Origin: Lysobacter concretionis Ko07 = DSM 16239
Lineage (GTDB): Bacteria > Pseudomonadota > Gammaproteobacteria > Xanthomonadales > Xanthomonadaceae
NCBI RefSeq assembly: GCF_000768345.1
Contig: NZ_AVPS01000004.1
Coordinates: 186,001 to 250,000 of the forward strand
Reading direction: 5' to 3'
Length of the DNA: 64,000 bases
A program made the position numbers and the translations under genes. Numbering within the stretch: position 1 is the first letter of the stretch; every line of letters begins with the position of its first letter. Under the pieces are notes generated by a model, which did not search any database, was not told the origin of the DNA, and worked only from the letters and a program-made list of their open reading frames with translations. Positions 15,605 through 24,609 of this stretch are shown here, one piece after another.

Positions 15605-16639
15605 CTAGTCACCGATGCGGATCTTCGGCGTTACGGACATACCGACGCGCAGATTCGCCGCATCAGGCTGGTCGGGGTCGATGCGAATACGCACAGGCAG
15701 GCGCTGGACGATCTTGGTGAAGTTGCCCGTGGCGTTGTGTGGCGCGACGGCCGAATAGCTGACGCCACTGGCCGGCCCCAGGCTCTCCACGGTTCCCTTC
15801 AACTCGGTACCCGGCAAGGCATCCACCTTGATGTCCACCGGCTGCCCGGCCCGCACGCGCGCCAACTGCGTTTCGCGGAAGTTGGCCGTGATGTAGACCG
15901 CATCCAGTGGAACGACGGCCGCCAATGGTTTGCCGGCATTCACGAACGATCCGACGCGCACTGACTTCTGGCCGATCACGCCACTGATGGGCGCCGTGAT
16001 TTGGGTATAGGAGAGCTTCAACTCCGCTGCGGCCTGTGCGGCTTGCGCTTGAGAAAGCGCAGCCTTGGCCTTTTCAAGATCGGCTTTCAGGATGTCCGTC
16101 TGCTGCCGCGCCGCTTGCAGGCCCGCGCGATTCTTGTCCCGGCTGGCCAGCCGAATGGCCAACTGCGCCTCGGCCTGTTGCTGTGCCTGGATCGAACCTG
16201 ATCCATCGGAGGCCAGGTTCCGGTAGCGTTTCTGGTTGGCCTCTGCCAATTTGAGTTCTGCATCGTCCACCGCAACGGCCGCCTGCGCCTGACGTATCGC
16301 GGTTTCCTGCTGCACCACACGCGCGGCAAGCCCCTCGACACTGGCCTCGGCAGCGGCGACCTGTGCCTTTGCCGTGTCCACCGCAACGATGAAATCCCGG
16401 TCGTCGATGGCGACGAGCAAATCCCCAGCCTTCACTGGCTGGTTTTCTTCGACCAGTACCTTTCCGATCACGCCGGACACCTGCGGCGCGACGAGGGTGA
16501 AATCGGCCTGGACGTAGGCATCGTCCGTAGATTGGGTCGATGCGCTGGACTCGGGACGATTCAGATAAATGACACAGCCCACTGCGACTGCGAGCAGCAG
16601 CACGGCACTGGTGATCTTGGCTTTCTTCGGCATGGCCAT
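15605..16639 (-). CDS. HlyD/EmrA-type membrane fusion protein of an efflux pump
   Basis: The 344-residue adaptor has one N-terminal membrane anchor (about 8-25, ITSAVLLLAVAVGCVIYLN), a biotinyl-lipoyl-like half (DDAYVQADFTLVAPQVSGVIGKVLVEENQPVKAGDLL), a long coiled-coil hairpin rich in AQAAVAVDDAELKLAEANQ repeats and the second lipoyl half (TQITAPISGVIGQKSVRVG). It connects the MFS transporter to the outer-membrane protein. Genes for both partners are directly upstream in the same operon. Confidence 0.93.
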   Translation of the reverse strand: MAMPKKAKITSAVLLLAVAVGCVIYLNRPESSASTQSTDDAYVQADFTLVAPQVSGVIGKVLVEENQPVKAGDLLVAIDDRDFIVAVDTAKAQVAAAEASVEGLAARVVQQETAIRQAQAAVAVDDAELKLAEANQKRYRNLASDGSGSIQAQQQAEAQLAIRLASRDKNRAGLQAARQQTDILKADLEKAKAALSQAQAAQAAAELKLSYTQITAPISGVIGQKSVRVGSFVNAGKPLAAVVPLDAVYITANFRETQLARVRAGQPVDIKVDALPGTELKGTVESLGPASGVSYSAVAPHNATGNFTKIVQRLPVRIRIDPDQPDAANLRVGMSVTPKIRIGD

Positions 16640-16646
16640 GGTGAAA

Positions 16647-18218
16647 CTATCCTTGGGACAAAGGTTTGGATTGAGGAGCAGCGGCCTGCAAGTCGGGGGC
16701 GGGAATGTAGGTCAGCCGCAATACGAAGGGGACCATCACCAGCGCCAGAACGCCGAGTACGCGATAGGCATCCGCGACTGACAGCACCAGCGCCTGCTGG
16801 CCGATGATTCCCATCAGTTGAGCGGGCTCCGGAGCAAGCGGGACGGAGTTGCCTACCAACGCAGCGTGGTCCAGCAGCATTTCCGCGTGGAACCGCTGTC
16901 TCACGGTCACGAGTTGCCCAACCACCGCGCCCCCGAGTACCGACCCCAGGGCGCGCAGCGTGTTGATGTTCCCCGACACATACGGGCCTTCGCTGGGATG
17001 TACGACGCTGGTACACAGGAACAGCATCGAGACGACAGCCATGGGCTGGCCAAAGGCTTGCAGCGTCTGCGTCATAACGAACTGGTCGCGGTTCCAGTCG
17101 GAAGTCAATTGCGCACCAAAGAAGCACGCCAGGGCGATCAGCAGCAGGCCGCCCGCGAACACGAATCGGGCATCGACCCATTTCCGGTACAGGAACAGCG
17201 CCACCACGGAACCCAGGACCAGTTGAGGCAGCGCGACGATGAGCCCGATTGGTGCCATCTGAAGCGGTCGGTAGCTTTGGAGCGGCCCGAGATAGGTCAT
17301 CGGCAACATCACGCCAGAGGTCAGCACGACCAGAAGGCAGATGAACAAGGTGAAGCCCAACGCCAGGTTGCGGCGGCTGAGCATCTGCAATTTGATGAAC
17401 GGCGCCGGGTGATACCACTCCGTCAGCAGATAGGCCGCCAGCAGCGTCAGCCCGGCCACCAATGAGACGACGATGAGGGGGGAGTTGAACCAATCCAGCC
17501 GCACGCCCTGATCCAGGGCGACGGTAATCAGGGCAAATGCCGGCATGCCGAAAGCCATGCCCGGCCAGTTGGCCTGCGGGAAGCGGTCTGTCTGGATCGG
17601 GTCTTTCGGCAGGCCCCATCCGATCAACAAGGCGGCAATGGCCGCGAGCGGAAGGATTTGCCAGTACACCCAGCGCCAATCGAACAGGCCATCCGTCCAT
17701 TGCCCCGCCAGCCAGATCGAGAGGTTGGGGGCGAAGGTGGCCGTCAGTGCATACAGCGCCAGTCCGTGCAGCCGTATGTGGGGTGGCAGGAACTTCAACG
17801 CCGCCATCATCAGCACGGGAATCATCGTGCCGCTGGCGATGCCTTGCAGGAAGCGCATGGCCAGCAGCAGATCGAGGTCATGGATGAAGGGAATGCACAC
17901 CGCCAGCAAGGTGCATGCGCCGATCATCCACAGCTCGAAGCGGCGCACTGAGAGCGTGATGGCGAACCATGCCGCAAACGGCATGGCGATCACTTCGCCG
18001 GCGCTATAGACGGTCGTGAGCCAGGAGGCGTCGTCCAGGCCGAAGCCCAGCGCGCCACGCACGTCCGCCAGCGCCAACGCGCCCACGCGGTTGTTCAGTC
18101 CGGCCATCATGGCCGCGATGAGGATGCCGACCAGCCCGGCGATCGCCCGCTTCGGAGGGGCTACCGCAGCAGCGGGTGCGGGTGGCGCCGCTGTCGGCTG
18201 CAACGCTGCGGCACTCAT
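16647..18218 (-). CDS. MFS drug efflux transporter, DHA2 (EmrB/QacA) family
   Basis: The 523 residues carry about 14 hydrophobic segments, the DHA2 topology. Family motifs are visible in ASWLTTVYSAGEVIAMPFAAWFAITLSVRRFELWMIGACTLL (motif A region) and in the DQGVRLDWFNSPLIVVSLVAG segment. It should export small toxic compounds using the proton gradient, through the HlyD-type adaptor and the NodT-type channel encoded next to it. The start overlaps the upstream outer-membrane gene by ATGA. Substrate unknown. Confidence 0.93.
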   Translation of the reverse strand: MSAAALQPTAAPPAPAAAVAPPKRAIAGLVGILIAAMMAGLNNRVGALALADVRGALGFGLDDASWLTTVYSAGEVIAMPFAAWFAITLSVRRFELWMIGACTLLAVCIPFIHDLDLLLAMRFLQGIASGTMIPVLMMAALKFLPPHIRLHGLALYALTATFAPNLSIWLAGQWTDGLFDWRWVYWQILPLAAIAALLIGWGLPKDPIQTDRFPQANWPGMAFGMPAFALITVALDQGVRLDWFNSPLIVVSLVAGLTLLAAYLLTEWYHPAPFIKLQMLSRRNLALGFTLFICLLVVLTSGVMLPMTYLGPLQSYRPLQMAPIGLIVALPQLVLGSVVALFLYRKWVDARFVFAGGLLLIALACFFGAQLTSDWNRDQFVMTQTLQAFGQPMAVVSMLFLCTSVVHPSEGPYVSGNINTLRALGSVLGGAVVGQLVTVRQRFHAEMLLDHAALVGNSVPLAPEPAQLMGIIGQQALVLSVADAYRVLGVLALVMVPFVLRLTYIPAPDLQAAAPQSKPLSQG

Positions 18219-19750
18219 TGGCCGGCCTTTGATGGCGAGGTGGCAGACGACGCAGTGGTCGTCAGGGGCGCATCGCCGCCGGCCTGCCGGTCGGATGTGA
18301 GTGCGTCAGGGTCCCAGCCACCGCCCAGCGACTTGTAGAGATTGACCAGGGTGAGCGCAGCGTTGGTGGCGCTGGCATTGAGGCTGGTCTGGCTGGCTAG
18401 GACGCCGCGCTGCGCGGCCAGGACATTCAGGTAGTCGGCAGCGCCTTCCTGATAGCCGCGCTCGGCAGCATGCAGCGCCTGCTTGTTCTGTTCATACGAA
18501 ACCAGCAATTCGGCATGTCGGTTCTGCTGGGCTGCCCAGGCGTCCAGGGCGTTGTCCACTTCATGCCAGGCTTGCAGCACAGTCTGCCTGTAGGCGATGG
18601 CGGCTGTTCTTTGCCGTGCCTCGTTCAGCGCCAGGCGCTGCTTCAAACGACCGCCCTGAAAGATCGGGAGATAGACCGTCGGGCCGACGGAGAAGAACCG
18701 GGAATCCCAACTGTCGAGGTCGTTGAACTCGAAGGCCTCGACGCCGACTCTTCCCCGCAAGCCGATCCGCGGGTAGAAATCGGCCTTGGCGACGCCGATG
18801 GCCGCCGTCGCGGCATGGAGCTGGGCTTCGGCGCGCTGTATGTCCGGCCGCCTGTGCGTCAATTCGGAGGGCAGGCCCACCGGCACATTGGAAGGAAGCG
18901 AAGGCAAGGGCATCGCCTCAAGCAACTGCGCATCGAGGGCGCGCGGCTCCTCCCCCAGCAGCAGTGCCAAGGCGTTCATCAGCGTGTTGCGGCGCTGGAC
19001 CAGTTCTGGCACCAGCGCCTCCACCGTTGCCAGTTGCGCGCGCGCCGAAGCGGTTTCAAAGCGCGTGGCGACACCGTTGCGCTCACGGCTTTCGGCAAGG
19101 CGCAGGGTGCGATCGGCGACCTCCAGGTTCTGCCGGGTGATGTCCAGTTGCGCCTGCGTTCCTCGCAATTGGAGGTAGGTGCGGGCCACTTCGGCGGACA
19201 AGGCCACCCGTGCCGCCTCGCGCTCATACACCGTGGCCTCGAAGGCGGCTGCGGCGCCTTCGCGCGATCGCCGCGCGCGGCCCCACAGATCGAGTTCCCA
19301 ACTGGCGTCGAATCCCAACTGCCAGAAATCGCTCGCGCTCGTCGGTGCACCCAACGCGGCAAACTTGCCGTGCTCGCTGAGGGCCTCGCGGGAATAGCCT
19401 GCCGAGGCGCCCACGCTGGGCAGCAGCAGCGAGGAAGCAATCCCCAACTGCGCCCGGCTTTGCTCAATGCGCTCGGAAGCGATCTGCAGGTTCAGGTTGC
19501 CCGCCTGCGCACGGGCTTGCAGATCCGCTAACACGTCATCGTTGAACAGTGTCCACCATGACGATGGGAAGTTCGCAGCGGATGTTTCCTGAGCCTGCGC
19601 GTAATCCGCCCTGGGCGACAGTTGAACGGCTGCAAGCCTGTCGTCGGGTTTCACGAAGTCAGGACCCACCGCACAGCCGACCAGTGAGATCGTGCAGAGC
19701 GCCGTGCCTGCTTGTCGCAGCAGTTGTGAGAGCAGCGGTTGTGACGTCAT
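18215..19750 (-). CDS. NodT-family outer-membrane efflux lipoprotein
   Basis: The 511-residue protein begins with a signal sequence and lipobox (CTISLVGCAVGPDF, Cys at about 26) and contains two outer-membrane-efflux repeats (NLNLQIASERIEQSRAQLGIASSLLLPSVGASAGYSR and the second half from THRRPDIQRAEAQLHAATAAIGVAKADFYP). It is the TolC-like exit duct of the tripartite pump and the first gene of the pump operon. Transcription starts in the operator region shared with the divergent tetR gene. Confidence 0.93.
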   Translation of the reverse strand: MTSQPLLSQLLRQAGTALCTISLVGCAVGPDFVKPDDRLAAVQLSPRADYAQAQETSAANFPSSWWTLFNDDVLADLQARAQAGNLNLQIASERIEQSRAQLGIASSLLLPSVGASAGYSREALSEHGKFAALGAPTSASDFWQLGFDASWELDLWGRARRSREGAAAAFEATVYEREAARVALSAEVARTYLQLRGTQAQLDITRQNLEVADRTLRLAESRERNGVATRFETASARAQLATVEALVPELVQRRNTLMNALALLLGEEPRALDAQLLEAMPLPSLPSNVPVGLPSELTHRRPDIQRAEAQLHAATAAIGVAKADFYPRIGLRGRVGVEAFEFNDLDSWDSRFFSVGPTVYLPIFQGGRLKQRLALNEARQRTAAIAYRQTVLQAWHEVDNALDAWAAQQNRHAELLVSYEQNKQALHAAERGYQEGAADYLNVLAAQRGVLASQTSLNASATNAALTLVNLYKSLGGGWDPDALTSDRQAGGDAPLTTTASSATSPSKAGQ

Positions 19751-19771
19751 GAAGGTTTATCCAATGTGCGA

Positions 19772-19791
19772 ATAGTACCGAACCGCTCGGT
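19772..19791 (-). promoter_or_regulatory. TetR operator at the efflux operon promoter
   Basis: TACCGAACCGCTCGGT (19776-19791) is the inverted counterpart of the operator at 19889-19905. Read on the minus strand, ACCGAGCGGTTCGGTACTAT carries the operator fused to a TACTAT -10 box, 22 bases before the outer-membrane gene. Confidence 0.7.
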
Positions 19792-19880
19792 TTGATTTTA
19801 CGATAAAAATTAAGCCGACGGCTCACAGGAAATCCAAGACATCTGCTTAAATGTAGATGCCTGTGAGACGAATGGCTAGG

Positions 19881-19909
19881 TTGATGCGTACCGAGCGGTT
19901 TGGTACTAT
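19881..19909 (+). promoter_or_regulatory. tetR promoter with operator in its spacer
   Basis: TTGATG (19881-19886) and TACTAT (19904-19909) are 17 bases apart. The near-palindrome TACCGAGCGGTTTGGTA (19889-19905) fills the spacer, so a bound repressor would exclude RNA polymerase. The matching copy faces the efflux operon, which predicts that TetR represses both directions. Confidence 0.7.
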
Positions 19910-19951
19910 ATCGAATCCTGGCCACCGTGTCAAAACTTCCGACCCAAGCAG

Positions 19952-20632
19952 ATGCGACGAACCAACCAAGTCATGACCGCCCCGCCGCCGAGCAGCGGCG
20001 AGCTGAACGCCAAGGCTCTCACCGTTCTGCGCGCTGCGCGAAACGTCTTCCTGACCCATGGGTTCAGCGCGGCAACAACCGACATGATCCAGCGCGAGGC
20101 TGGCGTGTCCAAGTCCACGGTTTACGCGCACTACGCGAACAAGGAAGCACTCTTCACCGCGGTAATCGAAGCCGAATGTGCAGCGTTCACGAACACGGTG
20201 CAGGGCATCGAGTTCCGCCCGGGGAAGCTGCGAGAAACGTTGACCCTGTTGGCTCGGGCCTACTTGAACATCGTGCTGTCTCCGGGCGGGCTGGCTGTCT
20301 TCCGCGTCGTGATCGCCGAAGGCCCACGCTTCCCCCAGCTCGCACGGACGTTCTATCTGGCCGGCCCGCAGGTCATGACGGCGATGGTGGCCGAACAACT
20401 GGCCAACGCGGCAGCATCCGGCGAGGTCGATCTTGGCGAGATTGGCCGCGAGACGGCCGCCAGTCTGTTCATCAACCTGGTTCGGGGTGAACCCCAGCTT
20501 CAGTGCCTGACTCATCCGGATGCCGCGCCTTCCTCGGCGCAGATTGACCAGTGGGCGAATGCAGCCGTAATGACATTCATGCGTGCCTATGGTTGCGGCG
20601 AGGACTCGCCCAATAAGCGTTCCCGATCATGA
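19952..20632 (+). CDS. TetR-family repressor of the efflux operon
   Basis: The 226-residue protein has the TetR helix-turn-helix at about 24-70 (VLRAARNVFLTHGFSAATTDMIQREAGVSKSTVYAHYANKEALF) and a helical ligand-binding C-terminal domain (AefR-like: RPGKLRETLTLLARAYLNIVLSPGGLAVFRVVIAEGPRFP). It is transcribed away from the efflux operon across a region with two copies of a palindromic operator, so it probably represses both itself and the pump. Its 3' end overlaps the following marR gene by four bases. Confidence 0.93.
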   Translation: MRRTNQVMTAPPPSSGELNAKALTVLRAARNVFLTHGFSAATTDMIQREAGVSKSTVYAHYANKEALFTAVIEAECAAFTNTVQGIEFRPGKLRETLTLLARAYLNIVLSPGGLAVFRVVIAEGPRFPQLARTFYLAGPQVMTAMVAEQLANAAASGEVDLGEIGRETAASLFINLVRGEPQLQCLTHPDAAPSSAQIDQWANAAVMTFMRAYGCGEDSPNKRSRS

Positions 20633-21081
20633 TGCCGAATGGGTCAATCGGTACGGAGAAATCAGACGACGCCCTTCGGGTGATGGAGCTTTCTACGGCC
20701 ATCACGCGGCTTTGCACAGCAAGGAATCAAGTGCTGAATCGCGTGGCTGCTCCGTTCGGTTTGACCGCTGTGCAGGTGATGGCGCTACACCATATTTCAG
20801 CCACTCCAGCATGTACGCCTAGCACTTTGGCCCGCAGTCTGGCAGTCGATTCAGCCTCTGTGACAAGGCTATTGGACCGTCTTGAAAACAAGGGCATGCT
20901 CCAAAGAGCGGCACACGAGCGCATGGATCGCACGCATGACCGCAGAGTCGTCGAGATTATTCTGACTGAACATGGATGCAACGCGATACGTGAGTTGAAA
21001 TCACATTGGCAGTCCGCTCGCTCGGAATTGACCGAGGCTTTCAAACAAAGCGAAATACATGGGTTAGCACTAGCTGATTGA
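20629..21081 (+). CDS. MarR-family transcriptional regulator
   Basis: The 150-residue protein carries the MarR winged helix (VQVMALHHISATPACTPSTLARSLAVDSASVTRLLDRLENKGMLQRAAHERMDRTHDRRVVEIILTEHG). It is coupled to tetR by an ATGA overlap, so both regulators may control the pump. The final 12 bases overlap the end of the convergent relaxase gene, which marks the edge of the cargo block. Confidence 0.92.
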   Translation: MMPNGSIGTEKSDDALRVMELSTAITRLCTARNQVLNRVAAPFGLTAVQVMALHHISATPACTPSTLARSLAVDSASVTRLLDRLENKGMLQRAAHERMDRTHDRRVVEIILTEHGCNAIRELKSHWQSARSELTEAFKQSEIHGLALAD

Positions 21082-23043
21082 CGGCCCACGCTGCCGCCCA
21101 ATCTCCCACGACACCCCGCCGCCGCGCACCGTGGCGGCAAGTTGCTGCCCCAAGCGTTGTTCGATCACGGGTTTCCACGGCACCAGTGAGAACCCCATGC
21201 CGTCATCGAGCATCGCGTAGCGCCCACTGGCGAGCATGACGGAGCGCCGGTAGATGCCAGCCACGCGCTGCCCGTCGGCCACCGGGCGATGCTCTAAGCC
21301 GGTGTCGGCCGCAATGTCTTTGGCGACCTGCGCCAGCTCCCGGTTGCGCAGCGTGCCCAGCAGGTTGCGCGCCAGGATCACACGCTGCCCGCGCCGCTCG
21401 GCCAGCCCCTGTTCGGCCAGAAAGTCGGCGCGTTGCTGCATCGCCTGTCTGGCCTCGCCACCAAAGCCCAGGTCGCCCAAGCCCGAGCCACCACCGATCA
21501 GTTGCTGGTCGAGCCAGGTGGCTCCGATCACGCGGGCCTGCCGCTCGATGGGCAGGTGCGATTTCAGTTCCACGGCCACGCCGCCCAGGCGCTGTGCGTC
21601 ATAGCGGCGGCCCTGTTCGGCCAGGTCGTCCGGCACCTTCCATAGCCCCTCGGCCACGCGCTCCACGATGCCTGCGCGGCGCAGGGCTTCCAGCCGGCGG
21701 ACGTGGGCCGCGACGACTTCCTGCGGATCGCGGCCGGGCACGGCTTGACCCTGCGCGACGGCCAGGTGATGGTCGGTGCGGTATAGGCCGCCGCTCGCCA
21801 GTGCGGTGATGTTCTTGTCGGCGGCGCGCACGTCAGCCGATCCCTTCACCTCCACCACCGCGCCGGTCGGATAGTTCGCCAGTTCGTCGCGGGCGTTGAG
21901 CGCAACATAGTGGGCTTTGCCGTCCACCCCGTCGATGACCAGATAGCCCCGGTCACGCAGCTCGTCGGCCAGCCCCTTCGCGGCCACGCGGCCGAGGATG
22001 GTTCGGCCATCGTCGCCCGGCTCGAACACCGCCAGTTCGCGCGGCTCGCCGCGCATGGCCCGCTGCATGGTGCGGATGATGTCGCCACGCTCGCCCAGGG
22101 CGCGCAGGGTCTTTTCCGCGTCGGCATGAACGGCCCAGGTGCCCGGCTGCATCTCGTCGGCCAGGCCCAGGCGCTGCAAGCGTTGCAGCCGGCCGATCAG
22201 CAGCAGGCGCTGGCGTTGCAGCCGGGGTTCGTTGAGGCGTTCGATCTGCACCCGGCCATCCTCGCCGGCCTCGCGCTGCAACGTGCGGTCGAGGCTCGTC
22301 CACCGCTCTTGCTCCACCTCACGCTGCAAGGTCTGCTGGATCTCCAGTTCGGTGCGCGGCCCCAGCCATTCGGTCGCCAGTTCGGCGGCACGATGGCGGA
22401 AGCCATCGGCGATGTAGTCGCCCGCGATGATGAGGTCTTTGCCGGTGTCGTCGCTCCCGCGCACGACGATGTGCGTGTGCGGGTTATCGGTGTTCCAGTG
22501 GTTGACGGCCACCCAATCGAGGCCCGTGCCCAGGTCGGCTTCCATGCGGCCCATGAGATGCCGCGTGTAGGTGCGCAGGTCTTCCAGCTCGGCCCCATCC
22601 TCGGGCGAGAGGATGAAGCGGAAATGGTGTCGGTCGTCGGTGCAGCGTTCCTTGAAGGCGTCGAGGTCGGCAGCATCGGTTTGCGGCCCGTAGGCTTGGC
22701 CCGGCTCGCCATCGCGGCCCACGCCATCGCGCTCGATGTAGCGCAGGTGCTTGGCGAGCGACTGCGGGCTGGCCTGGCGCTGATTGACCAGCAGCGTCTT
22801 GATGGTCACGCGCCGCGACATGGGCGTGAGCTTCGCGCCCGCAAAGCGCGCCGCCGTGTGGCCGCGCCCCAGGCGCGAGCCGGGCCGCTGGCCGGTGCCA
22901 CGCGCCGATGGCGGACGGCGCACCGAGGACTTGCCACCGCTGGCCTTGCCTGCCTGCTTGAGCACCTTGGAGACGAAGCCCTGGCCCCGGTTCTTCGGGG
23001 CGCTGGGGCGGATGCGGAAATCGTCGTCGCGGCGGTCGGTCAT
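21070..23043 (-). CDS. traI: Relaxase/mobilisation nuclease (VirD2-like, DUF3363)
   Basis: The relaxase nicks DNA at oriT and stays bound to the 5' end during transfer. The start at 23043 (MTDRRDDDFRIRPSAPKNRGQGF) gives 657 residues; the longer frame upstream has no family similarity. The N-terminal basic linker (GSRLGRGHTAARFAGAKLTPMSRRVTIKTLLV) precedes the nuclease domain with metal-binding HWNTDNPHTHIVVRG at about 180-194. The DUF3363 region follows to the C-terminus. It is convergent with marR and preceded by a 450-base hairpin-rich non-coding region. Confidence 0.92.
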   Translation of the reverse strand: MTDRRDDDFRIRPSAPKNRGQGFVSKVLKQAGKASGGKSSVRRPPSARGTGQRPGSRLGRGHTAARFAGAKLTPMSRRVTIKTLLVNQRQASPQSLAKHLRYIERDGVGRDGEPGQAYGPQTDAADLDAFKERCTDDRHHFRFILSPEDGAELEDLRTYTRHLMGRMEADLGTGLDWVAVNHWNTDNPHTHIVVRGSDDTGKDLIIAGDYIADGFRHRAAELATEWLGPRTELEIQQTLQREVEQERWTSLDRTLQREAGEDGRVQIERLNEPRLQRQRLLLIGRLQRLQRLGLADEMQPGTWAVHADAEKTLRALGERGDIIRTMQRAMRGEPRELAVFEPGDDGRTILGRVAAKGLADELRDRGYLVIDGVDGKAHYVALNARDELANYPTGAVVEVKGSADVRAADKNITALASGGLYRTDHHLAVAQGQAVPGRDPQEVVAAHVRRLEALRRAGIVERVAEGLWKVPDDLAEQGRRYDAQRLGGVAVELKSHLPIERQARVIGATWLDQQLIGGGSGLGDLGFGGEARQAMQQRADFLAEQGLAERRGQRVILARNLLGTLRNRELAQVAKDIAADTGLEHRPVADGQRVAGIYRRSVMLASGRYAMLDDGMGFSLVPWKPVIEQRLGQQLAATVRGGGVSWEIGRQRGPSIS

Positions 23044-23491
23044 GGCTGTGCTCCCTGCAAGCTCTGGCGTGTCCTGTCGTGCGAAGCACGCGGACATGCC
23101 TGCATTGGCGCGACCCTCGCGCCGAACGCGGCACGGCGGCGAAGCCGCTCCGTGCTGCGTTCCCCCCATGTGCAGACTGGGTTTCTACGCGGCCTGGTGC
23201 CGCGTCCTTTTGTCTTGCCTTCCGCCTTTGCCCCTCGCTGGCGCTCCGGGCAGCGGCGGCCCGGCGGCGCTGCTGCGCGAGCAGCCAGCGCGCCGGCGAA
23301 CGCGGACACGGCCGCAGGCCGGGCGCGTTCGAGGCAAGACGCCTGCACGTTGGACGGCTGCGCCGAAGGCAGCGCGAAGTGCGGCGTGGATGCGCTCGCA
23401 CTGCACGCGCGACAGCACGGCGACGGACAGCAGAACGACACGCCCGATGGCACGATGAGATGCACGGCAACGTGCAGCGAGTCGGCGGCCA
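23044..23491. other. Non-coding region before the relaxase gene, candidate oriT
   Basis: No coding region is supported. The 90 bases next to the relaxase gene hold three hairpins: TGTCC..CGTGC-GAA-GCACG..GGACA (23070-23096), GGCGCGA-CCC-TCGCGCC (23107-23123) and GCACGG-CGGC-GAA-GCCG..CCGTGC (23131-23155). Inverted repeats beside the relaxase gene are usual for oriT. No match to the IncP nick sequence (ATCCTG) was found here, so the assignment is tentative. Confidence 0.4.
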
Positions 23492-24079
23492 TCATGGGCG
23501 GGACTCCAGCCAGACCGGATGCGCGACGCCGATCACGGCGGACGTGCTGACCGGCCCGAAATACCGGCTGTCGAACGACGCCGGGTTGGTCACACTCAAG
23601 AGGAACAGTTCGCCGGGTTCGAGGCGGCGGCATTGCTGCCAGGATGGCAGCGGCCGACCCCAGCGGTCAGCAGGCAGCACGGCGGCCGAAGGCACGCCGT
23701 CGATGCGGACAACGCGGCCGGTGATGCACACCTCCTGCGGCGCGACGGCGCCCACGCGCTTGAGCAGCGGCACGCGCGCCGGCAGGTAGCCGCGCTGCGC
23801 GGCCAGCGCGGCGGCATCTGGCGGCAGCGCGGTCAGGACGATACTGCCCACGAACAAGGGACGTGGCAGCGAGTCGGTGCCGTCGCCCAGCGGATCGACG
23901 CGATACCAGCCGACCGCCACGCTGTCGGATGGGTTGTAGATCAGGCGCGGCAGCGGATGCACGAAGGACGCCCAAGCCAGCGCAGCGAGGCCGCAGGCGG
24001 ACAGGCCCGCCAGCACGATGCGAGCGCGCAGGCGCGAGCGAGGACGCGGCGCGGTGCCGGCAGTCGAAACGGCGGTCAT
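23492..24079 (-). CDS. traF: TraF-like S26 signal peptidase (conjugative pilin maturation)
   Basis: The start at 24079 overlaps the stop of the DUF2840 gene by ATGA and gives 195 residues. One N-terminal membrane helix (about 22-42, IVLAGLSACGLAALAWASFV) precedes the S26 domain: NPSDSVAVGWYRV carries the catalytic serine, and LLKRVGAVAPQEVCITGRVVRIDG is the usual lysine box (LKR). FDSRYFGPVSTSAVIGVAHPVW is the conserved end. TraF in IncP cyclises TrbC pilin, and this gene probably acts on the TrbC encoded in the same ICE. Confidence 0.92.
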   Translation of the reverse strand: MTAVSTAGTAPRPRSRLRARIVLAGLSACGLAALAWASFVHPLPRLIYNPSDSVAVGWYRVDPLGDGTDSLPRPLFVGSIVLTALPPDAAALAAQRGYLPARVPLLKRVGAVAPQEVCITGRVVRIDGVPSAAVLPADRWGRPLPSWQQCRRLEPGELFLLSVTNPASFDSRYFGPVSTSAVIGVAHPVWLESRP

Positions 24080-24609
24080 GGCAGCGCCCTCCCGGCCAGC
24101 CAGGCGGCGTGCCGCTCGGCGGTGTATTCGGGTAGCGGCAGGCGCGCAGCGAGCCGGTTGGCGAGCGTGCGCCAGTACGCGGGCGAGACAGTGGCGGGTG
24201 CGATGCCCAGCGCCTCGATGGCGTCGATGCGCTCCAGCACGGCGCGCACCTGGTTCTCGCTCTCGGCGTGCAGCAGCAGGCGCGCACCCGGCTGCACGCC
24301 GGGGATGCGCTGCGCCGCGTCCAGTGGCGTGCAAGCCTGCATCACCATGAGCTGCCAGCGAACGGTGCCGTAGTCGTTGGCCTGCCAGCGGATGCGGCAC
24401 AACATGGCGCCCGGCAGGAACACCGCGCAGCGCCGCCAGCGGTCGAGCTGGTGCGTGCGCGCAGGTTCACCGAAGCGCAGGTAGAGCTTGAAGCGCGGTT
24501 CGATGTAGGCCAGCGCCACGCGCGTCAGCGGCGCGCTGGCACGCTGGCCGGAAGGTGCTGCGAGCGCAGCCGTGGCCGCGCCAGCGGCAGGCGAAGCGGA
24601 TGCGGTCAT
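24076..24609 (-). CDS. DUF2840 family protein
   Basis: The 177-residue protein (from MTASASPAAGAATAALAA) matches DUF2840, a conserved neighbour of parA and traF in Tn4371-type ICEs. Central YIEPRFKLYLRFGEP and IRWQANDYGTVRWQLMVMQA are the clearest segments. No function is known. It is coupled by ATGA overlaps to the ParG-like gene upstream and traF downstream. Confidence 0.85.
   Translation of the reverse strand: MTASASPAAGAATAALAAPSGQRASAPLTRVALAYIEPRFKLYLRFGEPARTHQLDRWRRCAVFLPGAMLCRIRWQANDYGTVRWQLMVMQACTPLDAAQRIPGVQPGARLLLHAESENQVRAVLERIDAIEALGIAPATVSPAYWRTLANRLAARLPLPEYTAERHAAWLAGRALP

Noticed and set aside
23639-23644. ATCCTG on the minus strand as an IncP-type nic site
   Set aside because: It lies in the traF coding sequence and codes for conserved residues; no inverted repeat flanks it.
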